Source of the DNA: Saccharothrix tamanrassetensis
Lineage (GTDB): Bacteria; Actinomycetota; Actinomycetes; Mycobacteriales; Pseudonocardiaceae
Direction of reading: 5' to 3'
NCBI RefSeq assembly: GCF_014203665.1
Contig: NZ_JACHJN010000003.1
Location: 767,934-831,933, forward strand
DNA length: 64,000 bases
Shown here: piece by piece, positions 7,370 through 16,386 of the stretch
Layout of the letters: every line of letters begins with the position of its first letter
Numbering within the stretch: position 1 is the stretch's first letter
Made by a program: the position numbers and the translations under genes
The notes under the pieces: generated by a model
What the model was told of the DNA's origin: nothing
The model's input: the letters and a program-made list of their open reading frames with translations, nothing else
The model's database searches: none

Positions 7370-10300
7370 ATGAGCGCCGGCGATGATCCCACCGCGCTTA
7401 CTCCCGGGGGAGTCCACCAGCAGGCGACGGCGATCGACGGATCCCACATCACCATGGTGGGCCGTGACCACAACGTGTACTACAGCGACGGCAAGCACGG
7501 TCGCCGCCGCACGGTGTCCGGCCCAGTGGTGGCCGAGTGCCCGTATCCCGGCCTGGCCGCCTTCGAGCCGGAGCAGGCACGGTGGTTCTTCGGGCGGGAC
7601 GCCCTGGTCGCCGACCTGCTCAGCCGCCTCGACCGCCGCCTGACGACCGGAGGGCTCCAGGTCGTCGTCGCACCTTCGGGTGCGGGGAAGTCGTCGTTGC
7701 TGCGGGCCGGCCTGCTCTCCCGGCTCCACCGGGGCGCGCTGCCGGGATCGGAGGGCTGGCCGACGCTGGTGTTCACCCCCACCGCGGCACCCATGGCCGC
7801 GCTGGAGGCGCACCTGTCGAGCGTGCCCCACGAGCAGGACCGGCTCGTGGTCGTGGTCGACCAGTTCGAGGAACTGTTCACCCTGTGCGACGACGACGGG
7901 GAGCGCGCGAGGTTCATCGACGCACTCGCCGATCTCGCGGACGACGACGCGCTGGTGGTCCTGGGGCTGCGGGCCGACTTCTACGCGGCCTGTGTGGACC
8001 ATTCCCGCTTGGCGATCGCGCTGCAGGACGCGCCGCTGGTCGTCGGGCCGATGACCGACGCGCAGCTGCGCGAGGCGATCCTCCACCCGGCACTGGACGT
8101 GGGGCTGGAGGTGGAGCCCGGACTGGTCGAGCTGCTGCTGCACCACCTGGGCGCCACCGGCGAGGGCTACGAGGCGGGCCGGCTTCCGCTGCTGGCCCAC
8201 GCGTTGCGGGTCTGCTGGCAGGAGCGCCACGGTGCGACGCTGACGGTCCAAGGCTATCGGGACACCGGGGGCATCCGGCACGCCATCACCGTCACCGCCG
8301 AGCAGGTCTACACCAGGCTGGGTGACGAGGGGCGCCGCGAGGCGCAGTCGCTGTTCCTCCGCCTGGTCCGGATCGGCGACGGTCCCGAGGACACCCGGCG
8401 GTTCCTCGACCGCGCCGAGCTGGTGGACGTGGCCGACACCGCGACGGCGGTCGCGGTCGTGGACGCGTTCACGCAGGCCCGGCTCATCACACAGCAGGAC
8501 GACAGCGTCGGGATCACCCACGAGGCCCTGCTCCGGTCCTGGCCGCGCCTGCGGGACTGGATCGCCGCCGACCGCGACTGGCTGCGGACCCGTCAGCGCC
8601 TCGTCGACGACACCCTGGCCTGGGAGGAAGCCGATCGGGATCCGTCCATGCTGTACCGGGGCAACCGGCTGGCCGCGGTGAGCGGACGGGACACCGCCGA
8701 ACTGCCGTCCACGGCCGCGGCGTTCCTGGCCGCCGGCCACCGGGCGGACCGCGCGCGGCAGCGCCGACGCCGAGCGGTGCAAGCGGGTCTGGGACTGCTC
8801 ACCACAGCCGCCCTGATCGCCGTGTTCATCGCGGTGCGCAACGCGGACAACGCCACCACCCAGCGCACCATCGCGCTGTCCCGGCAGCTGGCCGCGCAGA
8901 GCCTGGTCGTCGACCAGACCGACCCACGCCTGGCGCGGCAGCTGGCCGCGGCGGCCTGGCACGTGTCACCGACCGATCGGGCCGGTGCGGCCATGGGCAC
9001 GCTGCTGGAGAGGCAGGAGCACAACGGCATCCTGATCGGGCTCGGCGATGACGTCACCGGGGTGGCGTTCAACCCGGCCGGTACGGCGCTGGCCGCCACC
9101 GACGGCCTGGAGGTCCGGCTGTGGAATGCCGCCGACGGCCGACCCGCCGGCACTCTCGCCAGACCGGACTTCGTGGACCTGATGCAGGCCGTCGCGTACG
9201 CCCCGGACGGCACGAAGCTGGCCACCTCGGGCACCAGCGGCTCGGTGCAGGTGTTCGACGCGGGCACCCGGCGCGAGATCGCCCGCGCCCGCCCGCACGA
9301 GGAAGACCCGGTCGCTGACGACGGTGAGGCGGCGTTGGCGTTCAGCCCGGACGGCACCCTCCTCGCCACCACCGATGTGGCCGAGGTCCGGCTGTGGAAC
9401 CCCGCCGACCTCCGGGAGACGGGCCCTCCCCTCCGGGTGACCGACCCGGGGCGCAAGGTCACCGCGGTGGCGTTCCACCCGAGCGGCACGACCCTCGCCA
9501 CGGCGGCCGACGACGGCACCGTCCGGTTGTGGGATCCGGTGACGCACGCCGGCATCGGCGACGCGATCACGGCCACCACGGACGAGTCCTTCGGTGTCGT
9601 GGCGCTGGCCTTCAGCCCGACCGGCACCGCGCTGGCCACCGGGGACGGCGATGGCATGGTCCGGCTGTGGAACCCGTCCACCGGGCAGCCGGTCGGCGCT
9701 CCGCTCGCAGTGCACCCGTCCGGCAAGGTGGACGCGCTGGCGTTCAGCCCGGACGGCGCCACCCTGGTCACCCAGAGCAGCGGGGTGGTGCGGTTCTGGG
9801 AGACCGCCACCGGACGCGAGACCACCGGCTCCATCCCGATCGACGACGGCGCGGTGGCAGGGGGACTCGCGTTCCGCCCGGACGGCACCGTCCTGGCCAT
9901 CGCCTCCGGCGACGGCACGGTCCGGCTGCACAACCCGGCCAACGGGCGTCCGATCGGCGAGCCCGTCGACGCCGCGGCCTTCGGCTATCAGGCGTCCCAA
10001 GCGGCGTTCAACCGGAGCGGCACGCTCCTGGCCACCGCCGACACCCAGGGCACGGTGCGGTTGTGGGATCCGGTGACGCAACGGCGCCACGGCCGCCTAC
10101 TGGCCACCACCACCGGTTACGGGCTCAACGACCTCGCCTTCAACCCGGACGGAACCGTGCTGGCAACCGCCGGCCAGGACGGCACCGTGCGGCTGTGGGA
10201 TCCGGCCACGCAGGAGGAGACCGGGCCCTCGATCACGATGCCGCAGACCTATGGCCCGGACGGGTTCTACGGCGCCGTGGACGTGGCGTTCGATCAGGGC

Positions 10301-11032
10301 GGAACGGTCCTGGCCACGGCGAGTGGCGACGGCACGGTCCGGCTGTGGGATCCGGCCACCGGACACCAGATCGGCGAGCACATCGTCGCAAACCCCTTCT
10401 CCCCCGATACGCCCCGCTACAGCGCGGTGCGCGCGATGGCGTTCCACCCGAGCGGCACGATCCTGGCGACCGTGGGTGGGGACGGGGTGGTGCGGCTGTG
10501 GGACAAGGCGACGCAGCGCCAAGTGGGTGCGGACATCAAGCACCCCGGCCCCCACTCCGAGGTCGATGACCTGGCCTTCCACCCCGACGGCACGATGCTG
10601 GCCACGGCCGGCACCTACAACAGCGAAGTACGCCTGTGGAGCCCGACCACGCAGCAGGAGATCGGCAGTCCCCTCGTCGTGGACGAGGATTCCCCGTTCA
10701 GACGCGGTGTCGACCACCTGGCCTTCAGCCCGAGCGGCACCGTCCTGGCCGCTGCCACCGGGGACAGGGCGGTACGGCTGTGGCACCCGGGAACCGGCAG
10801 GCAGCTCGGTGTCCCGATCTTTCCCGCCGAGGTCGGACAGGTGTGGGACCTCGTGTTCAGCCCGACCAGCGACGCACTGGTCACCGTGGTGAACGCCGGC
10901 ACGGCGGCGACGTGGCACACCGATCGCTGGGCCGACCCGTACCGGACGCTGTGCGAGGAAGCGGGCGCGATCACTCGGAAGGACTGGGAGGAATTCGCGC
11001 CCGGCGAACCGGCGCCCACATCGTGCACCTGA
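7370..11032 (+). CDS. nSTAND ATPase with 14 WD40 repeats
   Basis: The product is 1220 residues, with GGGAGGGG ahead of the ATG. Residues 55-460 form an nSTAND-type NTPase: the FFGRD motif at 73-77, Walker A APSGAGKSS at 101-109, Walker B VVVVDQFEE at ~160-168 and a C-terminal helical region. A single hydrophobic segment at ~470-489 is a probable membrane anchor. Residues ~560-1180 carry 14 WD40 repeats ending in RLWDP or RLWNP, enough for two seven-bladed propellers. The repeats are close to one another, which suggests recent internal duplication. STAND proteins act as signal-triggered oligomerising switches. The first 45 residues resemble short N-terminal adaptor segments, and no catalytic effector domain is visible. 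Confidence 0.93.
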   Translation: MSAGDDPTALTPGGVHQQATAIDGSHITMVGRDHNVYYSDGKHGRRRTVSGPVVAECPYPGLAAFEPEQARWFFGRDALVADLLSRLDRRLTTGGLQVVVAPSGAGKSSLLRAGLLSRLHRGALPGSEGWPTLVFTPTAAPMAALEAHLSSVPHEQDRLVVVVDQFEELFTLCDDDGERARFIDALADLADDDALVVLGLRADFYAACVDHSRLAIALQDAPLVVGPMTDAQLREAILHPALDVGLEVEPGLVELLLHHLGATGEGYEAGRLPLLAHALRVCWQERHGATLTVQGYRDTGGIRHAITVTAEQVYTRLGDEGRREAQSLFLRLVRIGDGPEDTRRFLDRAELVDVADTATAVAVVDAFTQARLITQQDDSVGITHEALLRSWPRLRDWIAADRDWLRTRQRLVDDTLAWEEADRDPSMLYRGNRLAAVSGRDTAELPSTAAAFLAAGHRADRARQRRRRAVQAGLGLLTTAALIAVFIAVRNADNATTQRTIALSRQLAAQSLVVDQTDPRLARQLAAAAWHVSPTDRAGAAMGTLLERQEHNGILIGLGDDVTGVAFNPAGTALAATDGLEVRLWNAADGRPAGTLARPDFVDLMQAVAYAPDGTKLATSGTSGSVQVFDAGTRREIARARPHEEDPVADDGEAALAFSPDGTLLATTDVAEVRLWNPADLRETGPPLRVTDPGRKVTAVAFHPSGTTLATAADDGTVRLWDPVTHAGIGDAITATTDESFGVVALAFSPTGTALATGDGDGMVRLWNPSTGQPVGAPLAVHPSGKVDALAFSPDGATLVTQSSGVVRFWETATGRETTGSIPIDDGAVAGGLAFRPDGTVLAIASGDGTVRLHNPANGRPIGEPVDAAAFGYQASQAAFNRSGTLLATADTQGTVRLWDPVTQRRHGRLLATTTGYGLNDLAFNPDGTVLATAGQDGTVRLWDPATQEETGPSITMPQTYGPDGFYGAVDVAFDQGGTVLATASGDGTVRLWDPATGHQIGEHIVANPFSPDTPRYSAVRAMAFHPSGTILATVGGDGVVRLWDKATQRQVGADIKHPGPHSEVDDLAFHPDGTMLATAGTYNSEVRLWSPTTQQEIGSPLVVDEDSPFRRGVDHLAFSPSGTVLAAATGDRAVRLWHPGTGRQLGVPIFPAEVGQVWDLVFSPTSDALVTVVNAGTAATWHTDRWADPYRTLCEEAGAITRKDWEEFAPGEPAPTSCT

Positions 11033-11044
11033 CGTCATACCCAG

Positions 11045-12439
11045 TCACCTGCTACGCCGATGTGGTGCTGTCGCGTCGACCTTCTGCCGTAGCAACAGGT
11101 TCGCACCGCCCGCGGCGACAACCCCGAAGCAGCCCAACGCGAGCACCACGGTCCGCAGCGCGTCGGTGAACCCGTCGCCGACGAGGTGCCCACCGCTCAG
11201 GAACGCCAACGCGGACCCGACCGTCGCCAACGTGACGGTCTCCGTGGCGAGACGGGCCGTGTTGAACAAGCCGGCGGCCGTACCCGCCTGAGCGGTGGGT
11301 GCGCTGGAGATCGCCAACCCGTCGACGACGCCCGTCGTGACGCCGATTCCGGTCCCGATCAGCAGCAGCGGCCCCAGCAGCGTCCACGGAGTGGCCGCCG
11401 GCCCGATCGTGACGAGCGCGACGACACCGACCGTGCTCACCAGGATCGCGCCGATCGACAGCAGTCGCGGCGACCGCCGGGAGACCGCCGCCCCGACACC
11501 GGGGAGCAGGACCGATGGCAGCGTGAGCATCAGCATCCACAGTCCGGCCTGAGCCGCGTCGAGGCCGATGACGTCGATGAAGTACGAGGGCAGGTACACC
11601 AGCAGCGGCACCAGCAACCCCATCATCGCGGCGGCGACCAGCGAGTACCCGAGGAAGGCCCGGTCCCCGAGCAGCGCCAGGTCGAACATCGGCGCACGTC
11701 GGCGGCGTTCGACCCGCACGAACCCGACCGCGCTCGCCACGGCCAGCAGCACCGCCCCGAGCACCACCGGATGGAAGAGCCCGAGCACCGGCGCTTCGAC
11801 GAACACCCAGATGAGCGCCCCGAGCCCGACCGTGAACAGGGAACCACCGGACCAGTCGACCGCCTTGTCGCCGACACCCGGCACGGCGGGCAAGGCCGGG
11901 CACAGCAGCAGGACGAGGCCCGCGAGCACCGCAGGAACGCCGAAGACCGCCCGCCACCCCACCACGTCGACCAGGAACCCCGACACCGTCGGTCCGCAAG
12001 CCAGTCCGATGCCCAGGATCGTCCCCAGCGCCCCGAAGACCCGCGCACGGGCCTGCCCGTCGAACGCAGCGGCGAGCAACGACTGCCCGGTGGCCGTCGC
12101 GACAGCGGCACCGACTCCCGCGAGCAGACGAGCCGCGATCAGGACACCGATGTTGCCCGCCACGGCACACAGCACGCTCCCGACCAGGAACGCCACCACA
12201 CCGGCGACGTACAGCCGCCGCCTGCCGAGCAGGTCCGCGAGCGAACCGCCGAAGGCCAGGAACGCCGCGAAGCACAGGTTGTACCCGGTGACCACCCACT
12301 GCGCGCCGGTCAGTGACGCGTCCAGGTCACCGGCGAGCCCCGGCAACGCCACCGACGCGCCGGTGATGGTCAGCGGAAACGACAAGGACGACAGCAGGAC
12401 GGCCGTCAGCACGAGGATCCGACGGTTCACCACGACCAC
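11045..12439 (-). CDS. MFS transporter, DHA2 (EmrB/QacA-like) family
   Basis: The product is 464 residues with 12-14 hydrophobic segments. The MFS motif A-like loop GGSLADLLGRRRLY follows the second helix. Motif-C-like Gly residues appear in ARLLAGVGAAVATATGQ and GLACGPTVSGFLVD. Proton-driven drug or metabolite export is the usual role for this family; the substrate is unknown. It is convergent with the WD40 protein, with only 12 bases between the stops. The TetR regulator often found beside such genes is absent. Confidence 0.9.
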   Translation of the reverse strand: MVVVNRRILVLTAVLLSSLSFPLTITGASVALPGLAGDLDASLTGAQWVVTGYNLCFAAFLAFGGSLADLLGRRRLYVAGVVAFLVGSVLCAVAGNIGVLIAARLLAGVGAAVATATGQSLLAAAFDGQARARVFGALGTILGIGLACGPTVSGFLVDVVGWRAVFGVPAVLAGLVLLLCPALPAVPGVGDKAVDWSGGSLFTVGLGALIWVFVEAPVLGLFHPVVLGAVLLAVASAVGFVRVERRRRAPMFDLALLGDRAFLGYSLVAAAMMGLLVPLLVYLPSYFIDVIGLDAAQAGLWMLMLTLPSVLLPGVGAAVSRRSPRLLSIGAILVSTVGVVALVTIGPAATPWTLLGPLLLIGTGIGVTTGVVDGLAISSAPTAQAGTAAGLFNTARLATETVTLATVGSALAFLSGGHLVGDGFTDALRTVVLALGCFGVVAAGGANLLLRQKVDATAPHRRSR

Positions 12440-12931
12440 CGCCCCGGACGGTCGAGAGCGGGGACGGCGTCAAGCACAGGACGAAGACGAAGGACAGGAC
12501 GAGGACAGTTGTGCACAGGAGGCTCCAGAACGCACGAACGGAGCCGGTCAGCTCGAACAGCCACACCGGCGAGGACTCGCGGATGCGGCGGAGCGCGAAG
12601 CTATGCGCTGGGGAAGTCGGGGTTTCGCGCCGCCGCTAGGGACGGCGCACCCTGTCCGAGGCGGGCATGCGCCAAGTCTATCGGAGCCGCTCGGCGGTGC
12701 GGACCGGTCCACCCGGCATCGCGGTGCCGAGGCCCGGAGTTCAGCCACGCGCCTTCCAGCTGTTCGTCCCGGTGCGCTACGTGCTCGCGTTCGTCGCGCC
12801 GGCCGGGGTGCCACCGCGAATCGACGCATCGACCGAGCCCGGACGTCCACCGCAGACCCCGGCGTATCAACCGATCGACCGATGCGCGACCGCGCGATCT
12901 GGTGCCGTGTAACAGATACCGCCGCAGCCGC
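12440..12931. other. Intergenic region without a recognised gene
   Basis: This stretch lies between the MFS start and the end of the next minus-strand gene. Positions ~12475-12508 are purine-rich with repeated GGACGA/GGACAG words. Frames on both strands show no family resemblance, no sensible start sites and no clear hairpin terminator. Confidence 0.4.
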
Positions 12932-14401
12932 CTAGCGTTGGGGCAGGCGCAGCCAGTCGACCTTGGCGGTGCGGTTGGCCGGTGGACCGAGGCGGAACAG
13001 CAGTTGGCCCTTGTTGTCCTCGCTCTCGTCGATCTCCTCCAACGACGAGGTGATCTTCGTGCCCGCCCCCACCGCCGCCGTCCGTGCGGCGCCCGGCTGG
13101 CCGACTCCCGCGCCGAACACGTCGAAGTGCGACCCGGAGAACGGCGTGGTGCAGCGGTTGTCGCCATTGCCCACGATGACGGCACCGGAGCCGCGGGTGA
13201 CGCCCGCGAGCCGCCCGAAGGTCTTGACGATCGCGAGCAGGTCCCCGTTGGTGGCCAGGTATTCGTCTTTGTTGGCCCCCCAGCCGAACGCGGGCAGCCA
13301 GTGCGTGATGTGCATGCACACCGCGATGGCCGTGTCCGACCACTTGGCCTTGTCCGCGGCCTGCGCGGCGGCGTTGATGTGGTTGGCGCGGATCACGGCG
13401 ACCTGGGCGTCCACCACCTTCGTCTTGGCGGCGGGATCCTCCCCGGTGGTCATGAACAGGCTCAGCAGGTGCGCGTCGGCGGCGAACACGCCCATCGCGG
13501 CGGCACCCTCCACGACGGACCCGTCGGCCTGCAACGCCTGGATCTTCCCGCCCCCGACGTCCAGCCCGGCGAGCCGGAACTTCTCCCGCGAAGCGGGGTC
13601 GCCGCCCAGCCACGTGCTGATCCACCCGATCGCCGTCTGCTGGAGGAAACCGGCTCCCAGCGTCAAGGGCGGGCGGTTGTTGTCGAACGTGTTGACGGCC
13701 GTGGGGCCGCCTTCGTGCAGGATCTCGTCCCGCGCGATGCGCTCCAACCGGGACGCCGAGGGCGACCGGAACGCCCCGGTGTCCCCGGCGTACTGGAAGC
13801 CGCCGCCCGGCATCGGCTTGAGGTCCGCCCGGATCGGCACGGCAGCGCGGTTGGCCAACGCCTGCCGGGCGACCCGCACCCGCATGTCGGCCGGCAGTGC
13901 GCCCGGCCCGGTCGCGAGCGCGAACTTCTCCGGCCACTGCGGCAGCTGGAGGTGGGCCCGGTAGTCCGCCGGGCCACCGAGGAACGCCACGATGTCGATC
14001 AACTGGTCCTCGGGCAACGGCGAAGCGGCCGTACCGGCGTCCATCTTGAACGAGTGCTCGACCACGAACGCGTTCCAGGGGCGCCCCCTCGCGGCAACCG
14101 CCTTCATCGCCAACACCAACCGAGGTCCGCCCGACGCGAGCCCGGCGTCGTAGTCGGTGTGGACGTCGACGGGCAGGCCGGCAAGCCGACGCAGCAGGTC
14201 GTGCATGGCCAGCCCCTGGACCGGATCGAGCACCCCCCGGCGCTGCGCCACGACCTTGGCATCGGGCGTCCGCTGGACCAACGCGACAACAGCCGAGTTC
14301 CCCACCTGCCGCTGCAACCCCAACAGGCCACCCACGACACCAGGCCGCCGCCCCGCCGCCACCTTCCGCCGGCGTGCGCCACCCTCGGCATGCTCCCGCA
14401 C
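12932..14401 (-). CDS. Hypothetical protein with eCIS/DUF4157-type N-terminal motif
   Basis: The product is 489 residues from a GTG with GGAGGTG eight bases upstream. Near residue 28 it has GLQRQVGNSAVVALVQR, close to the LQRxxGNxAVxxLL motif that begins many proteins linked to extracellular contractile injection systems and DUF4157 proteins. The rest is a soluble alpha/beta-looking region with two Cys and several His (CMHITHWLPAFGWG, NGDNRCTTPFSG) that I do not recognise. No eCIS structural genes are nearby. It may be a cargo or a scattered associated protein. No signal peptide or membrane helix is seen. Confidence 0.75.
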   Translation of the reverse strand: MREHAEGGARRRKVAAGRRPGVVGGLLGLQRQVGNSAVVALVQRTPDAKVVAQRRGVLDPVQGLAMHDLLRRLAGLPVDVHTDYDAGLASGGPRLVLAMKAVAARGRPWNAFVVEHSFKMDAGTAASPLPEDQLIDIVAFLGGPADYRAHLQLPQWPEKFALATGPGALPADMRVRVARQALANRAAVPIRADLKPMPGGGFQYAGDTGAFRSPSASRLERIARDEILHEGGPTAVNTFDNNRPPLTLGAGFLQQTAIGWISTWLGGDPASREKFRLAGLDVGGGKIQALQADGSVVEGAAAMGVFAADAHLLSLFMTTGEDPAAKTKVVDAQVAVIRANHINAAAQAADKAKWSDTAIAVCMHITHWLPAFGWGANKDEYLATNGDLLAIVKTFGRLAGVTRGSGAVIVGNGDNRCTTPFSGSHFDVFGAGVGQPGAARTAAVGAGTKITSSLEEIDESEDNKGQLLFRLGPPANRTAKVDWLRLPQR

Positions 14402-14566
14402 AACCCACCTCCGACCTCAGCGTCGGTACCCGTCACGGGTCGGCACAAGGTCCACGGGGGCGTCCGTCGGGGCAGTGCGGTCGCGCAGGTGGCCCAATGC
14501 TTGTAGCTCGATGTGCTGACGCACCTCGCAGCTGCGGGGACTGGTGCCAGGCAGTGCTGGTGGTGA

Positions 14567-15007
14567 TCACGCTTTGATGATCAGAGTGATGGTCGCGGCG
14601 ACAGCGGAGGCGAAGCTGCCCACTGCGCCGACTGTCGCGGCCTGAGCACCGATGGACGACCACGACCGCCGGCACAACTCCGCCCACCGTTGGCGCCTGA
14701 AGACCATCTTCAGCTTCTCCCACTTGTGCTTCCTGATCCAGCACCCGATGAGCAGCCCGTGCGCGTTGTTGCTGCACGGCTTTCCGTTAGTGGTGTTGGG
14801 CGCCATGCACCACATGGGCGCGGCGAACAGCATGTACAGCAGTGACAATGCGGACAGTGACAAGGCGACAACGATGTTGGTGTCGTTGCCCAACCACACG
14901 TACACGGCAGCCGCCAGAACCAAGTACCCCCAAAAGCGCCAGAGCATCTTCTTGGTCCGACTCTTCGTTCTCCCCATCGGCTCGAAACTAGTCACAGGGG
15001 TCGACAT
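14567..15007 (-). CDS. Small membrane protein with Cys-rich cytoplasmic motif
   Basis: The product is 146 residues from the ATG before STPVTSFEPMGRTKSR; a later ATG at GRTKSR is equally possible, and neither has a good ribosome binding site. Two hydrophobic helices (residues ~23-60) are followed by the motif PMWCMAPNTTNGKPCSNNA, then GLLIGCWIRKHKWEKLK, and a further helix at the C-terminus. The spaced Cys residues and HKW motif recur in a family of unnamed actinobacterial membrane proteins, as I recall, and could bind metal. Function is unknown. Confidence 0.65.
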   Translation of the reverse strand: MSTPVTSFEPMGRTKSRTKKMLWRFWGYLVLAAAVYVWLGNDTNIVVALSLSALSLLYMLFAAPMWCMAPNTTNGKPCSNNAHGLLIGCWIRKHKWEKLKMVFRRQRWAELCRRSWSSIGAQAATVGAVGSFASAVAATITLIIKA

Positions 15008-15182
15008 TCGACACGGCCGAACGGGTCGACAGAGCACTCGTTCGGGTGGACCAAATTCAATCGCGCACCACGAGTGTCGATAGGCTCAGGATTCACATCG
15101 ATCATGCGCCGGATCGGGGCCCGCCCGACGAGCGGCCCTGTTCGACGAATCGATCAACTCACCAACCGCGTAGGTACAGCTC

Positions 15183-15203
15183 CTGTAGCCCACTGTGCTA
15201 CAG
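15183..15203. promoter_or_regulatory. Palindromic operator upstream of the toxin-antitoxin pair
   Basis: CTGTAGC and GCTACAG form a perfect 7-bp inverted repeat with a 7-base spacer. The repeat ends 17 bases before the antitoxin GTG. Phd/YefM-type antitoxins repress their own promoters by binding such palindromes, so this is the likely autoregulatory operator. Confidence 0.6.
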
Positions 15204-15220
15204 AAGGCTGCAATCGGGCT

Positions 15221-15499
15221 GTGAAGGTGATCAGCCAGCGGGAGGTCCGCAACAACTCCGCCGCGGTCATGGACGCGGTCGAAGCGGGGGAGACGTACCA
15301 CGTCACCCGCAACGGTGTGTTGATTGCCGAGGTCCGCCCGCTGCCCCGTCGTCGGCGTCCGACCGCGGAGGAACTGGTCGAGCGGCACAGGAAGCTGCCG
15401 GAGGTCGATCACGGCCTCATGCGGCGTGAAGCCGACGAGTCGTTCGGCTCAGCAGACCGGATCGGTGACGACGATCCGTGGGAGCGCAGCCGTGGCTGA
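15221..15499 (+). CDS. Type II antitoxin, Phd/YefM family
   Basis: The product is 92 residues from GTG; the open frame extends upstream, but VKVISQREVRNNSAAVMDAVEAGE is the typical Phd/YefM N-terminus. The N-terminal domain binds DNA and dimerises, and ITRNGxxxAEVRP-like sequence (VTRNGVLIAEVRPL) follows. The acidic C-terminus (ADESFGSADRIGDDDPW) would wrap the toxin. It overlaps the PIN toxin gene by eight bases, the classical order of antitoxin then toxin. Confidence 0.9.
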   Translation: MKVISQREVRNNSAAVMDAVEAGETYHVTRNGVLIAEVRPLPRRRRPTAEELVERHRKLPEVDHGLMRREADESFGSADRIGDDDPWERSRG

Positions 15500-15896
15500 C
15501 CGGCACGAGTCGGGCGTACTGGACACCTGCACGTACATCGACCTCGGACTGCTGGACCCGGCGGTGCTGCCGGAAATCCCCGAGTTGACCGCGATCACCC
15601 TGGCCGAGTTGCACCAGGGCGTGGCGATGGCCAAAGACGCCGCATCGCGCGCCGCGCGGACCGAGAAGCTGGGTGCGGCGATCGGCGAGTTCGAGCCGCT
15701 GCCCTTCGACGGTCAGGCCGCGGCTCGCTTCGGCACGCTCGTGGCGCTGGCCCTCGAAGCGAACCGCAACCCGAAACCGCGCCGCCTGGACCTGATGGTC
15801 GCCGCCATCGCTTCCGCACGCGGCCTGCCGCTCTACACGCGCAGTGCCAAGGACTTCGCAGGACTCGAAGGCATGGTCGAGATCGTCGAGGTATGA
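15492..15896 (+). CDS. VapC-type PIN-domain toxin
   Basis: The product is 134 residues from a GTG with GGGAG upstream. PIN-domain acidic residues are visible: Asp in LDTCTYIDL, Glu in TLAELHQGV, Asp in RRLDLMVAAIA and Asp in TRSAKDFAGL. VapC toxins are Mg-dependent RNases cutting tRNA or rRNA. The gene overlaps the Phd-type antitoxin gene and would be neutralised by its product. Confidence 0.9.
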   Translation: MADRHESGVLDTCTYIDLGLLDPAVLPEIPELTAITLAELHQGVAMAKDAASRAARTEKLGAAIGEFEPLPFDGQAAARFGTLVALALEANRNPKPRRLDLMVAAIASARGLPLYTRSAKDFAGLEGMVEIVEV

Positions 15897-16386
15897 GAAG
15901 CAGGACCGCTCGACCTCGCTCTGGCGTGGCGGTCTCGGCTGGCAGCGGGGGTGATCCGACCCCACCACAGATGGAATCAAGAGTCGTCCGGCTGTTCGGC
16001 GAAGACGCGCGGCGACACGTCGTTGATCAAAGAATCGAAGTCCTCCGGCGAACTGGTCTTACCCACCCAACGCGGGAACAGTGAGTCGCCTCAGGGGGGT
16101 AACAGATTCCCCGTTCCCGGGCTTGGTGCATCGCGTGCGCACGGGGGCCGGCACTCGACGTCTGCAGGTTGTGCCTGGTCGTCTCGTGCGACTCATCGTT
16201 CAGCGCGCAATCTCTCGGCCGCCACCTCCGGCCTGTCCTGGGCGGTCGGCGGAGGCGTCACCGTCACGCCGACTTTGATCGGCATACTCAGGTCGAGCGC
16301 CCACGTCACGCGAGATCCTGGCGTCGCGATTCCTCGGGTGCCGACGAAGGTGCTCTCACGGTTGGGGCTACAACCACGCCTTGATC
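15897..16386. other. Intergenic region with a gene relic
   Basis: Apart from the metallo-hydrolase fragment annotated separately, I see no gene in this stretch between VapC and the end of the RNase H gene. Short frames near 16130-16380 lack start sites and family signals. The region looks like decaying or recombined DNA. Confidence 0.4.
15977..16090 (-). pseudogene. Fragment of MBL-fold hydrolase (partial duplicate)
   Basis: Read on the minus strand, this piece encodes GDSLFPRWVGKTSSPEDF, then DSLINDVSPRVFAEQPDDS and a stop. It matches GDSLFPGGLGKTGSPEDF and the following residues of the intact MBL-fold hydrolase about 1.6 kb to the right, with near-identical DNA over most of ~110 bases. Only about 37 codons remain, without the metal-binding motifs, so it is a non-functional relic of a duplication. 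Confidence 0.75.

Noticed and set aside
12509..14506. Plus-strand frame of 665 codons
   Set aside because: It is mostly antisense to the eCIS-motif protein gene; its first part has no start site or domain.
16190..16386. Short minus-strand frame downstream of the RNase H gene
   Set aside because: About 38 codons from a GTG with no ribosome binding site and no recognisable family.
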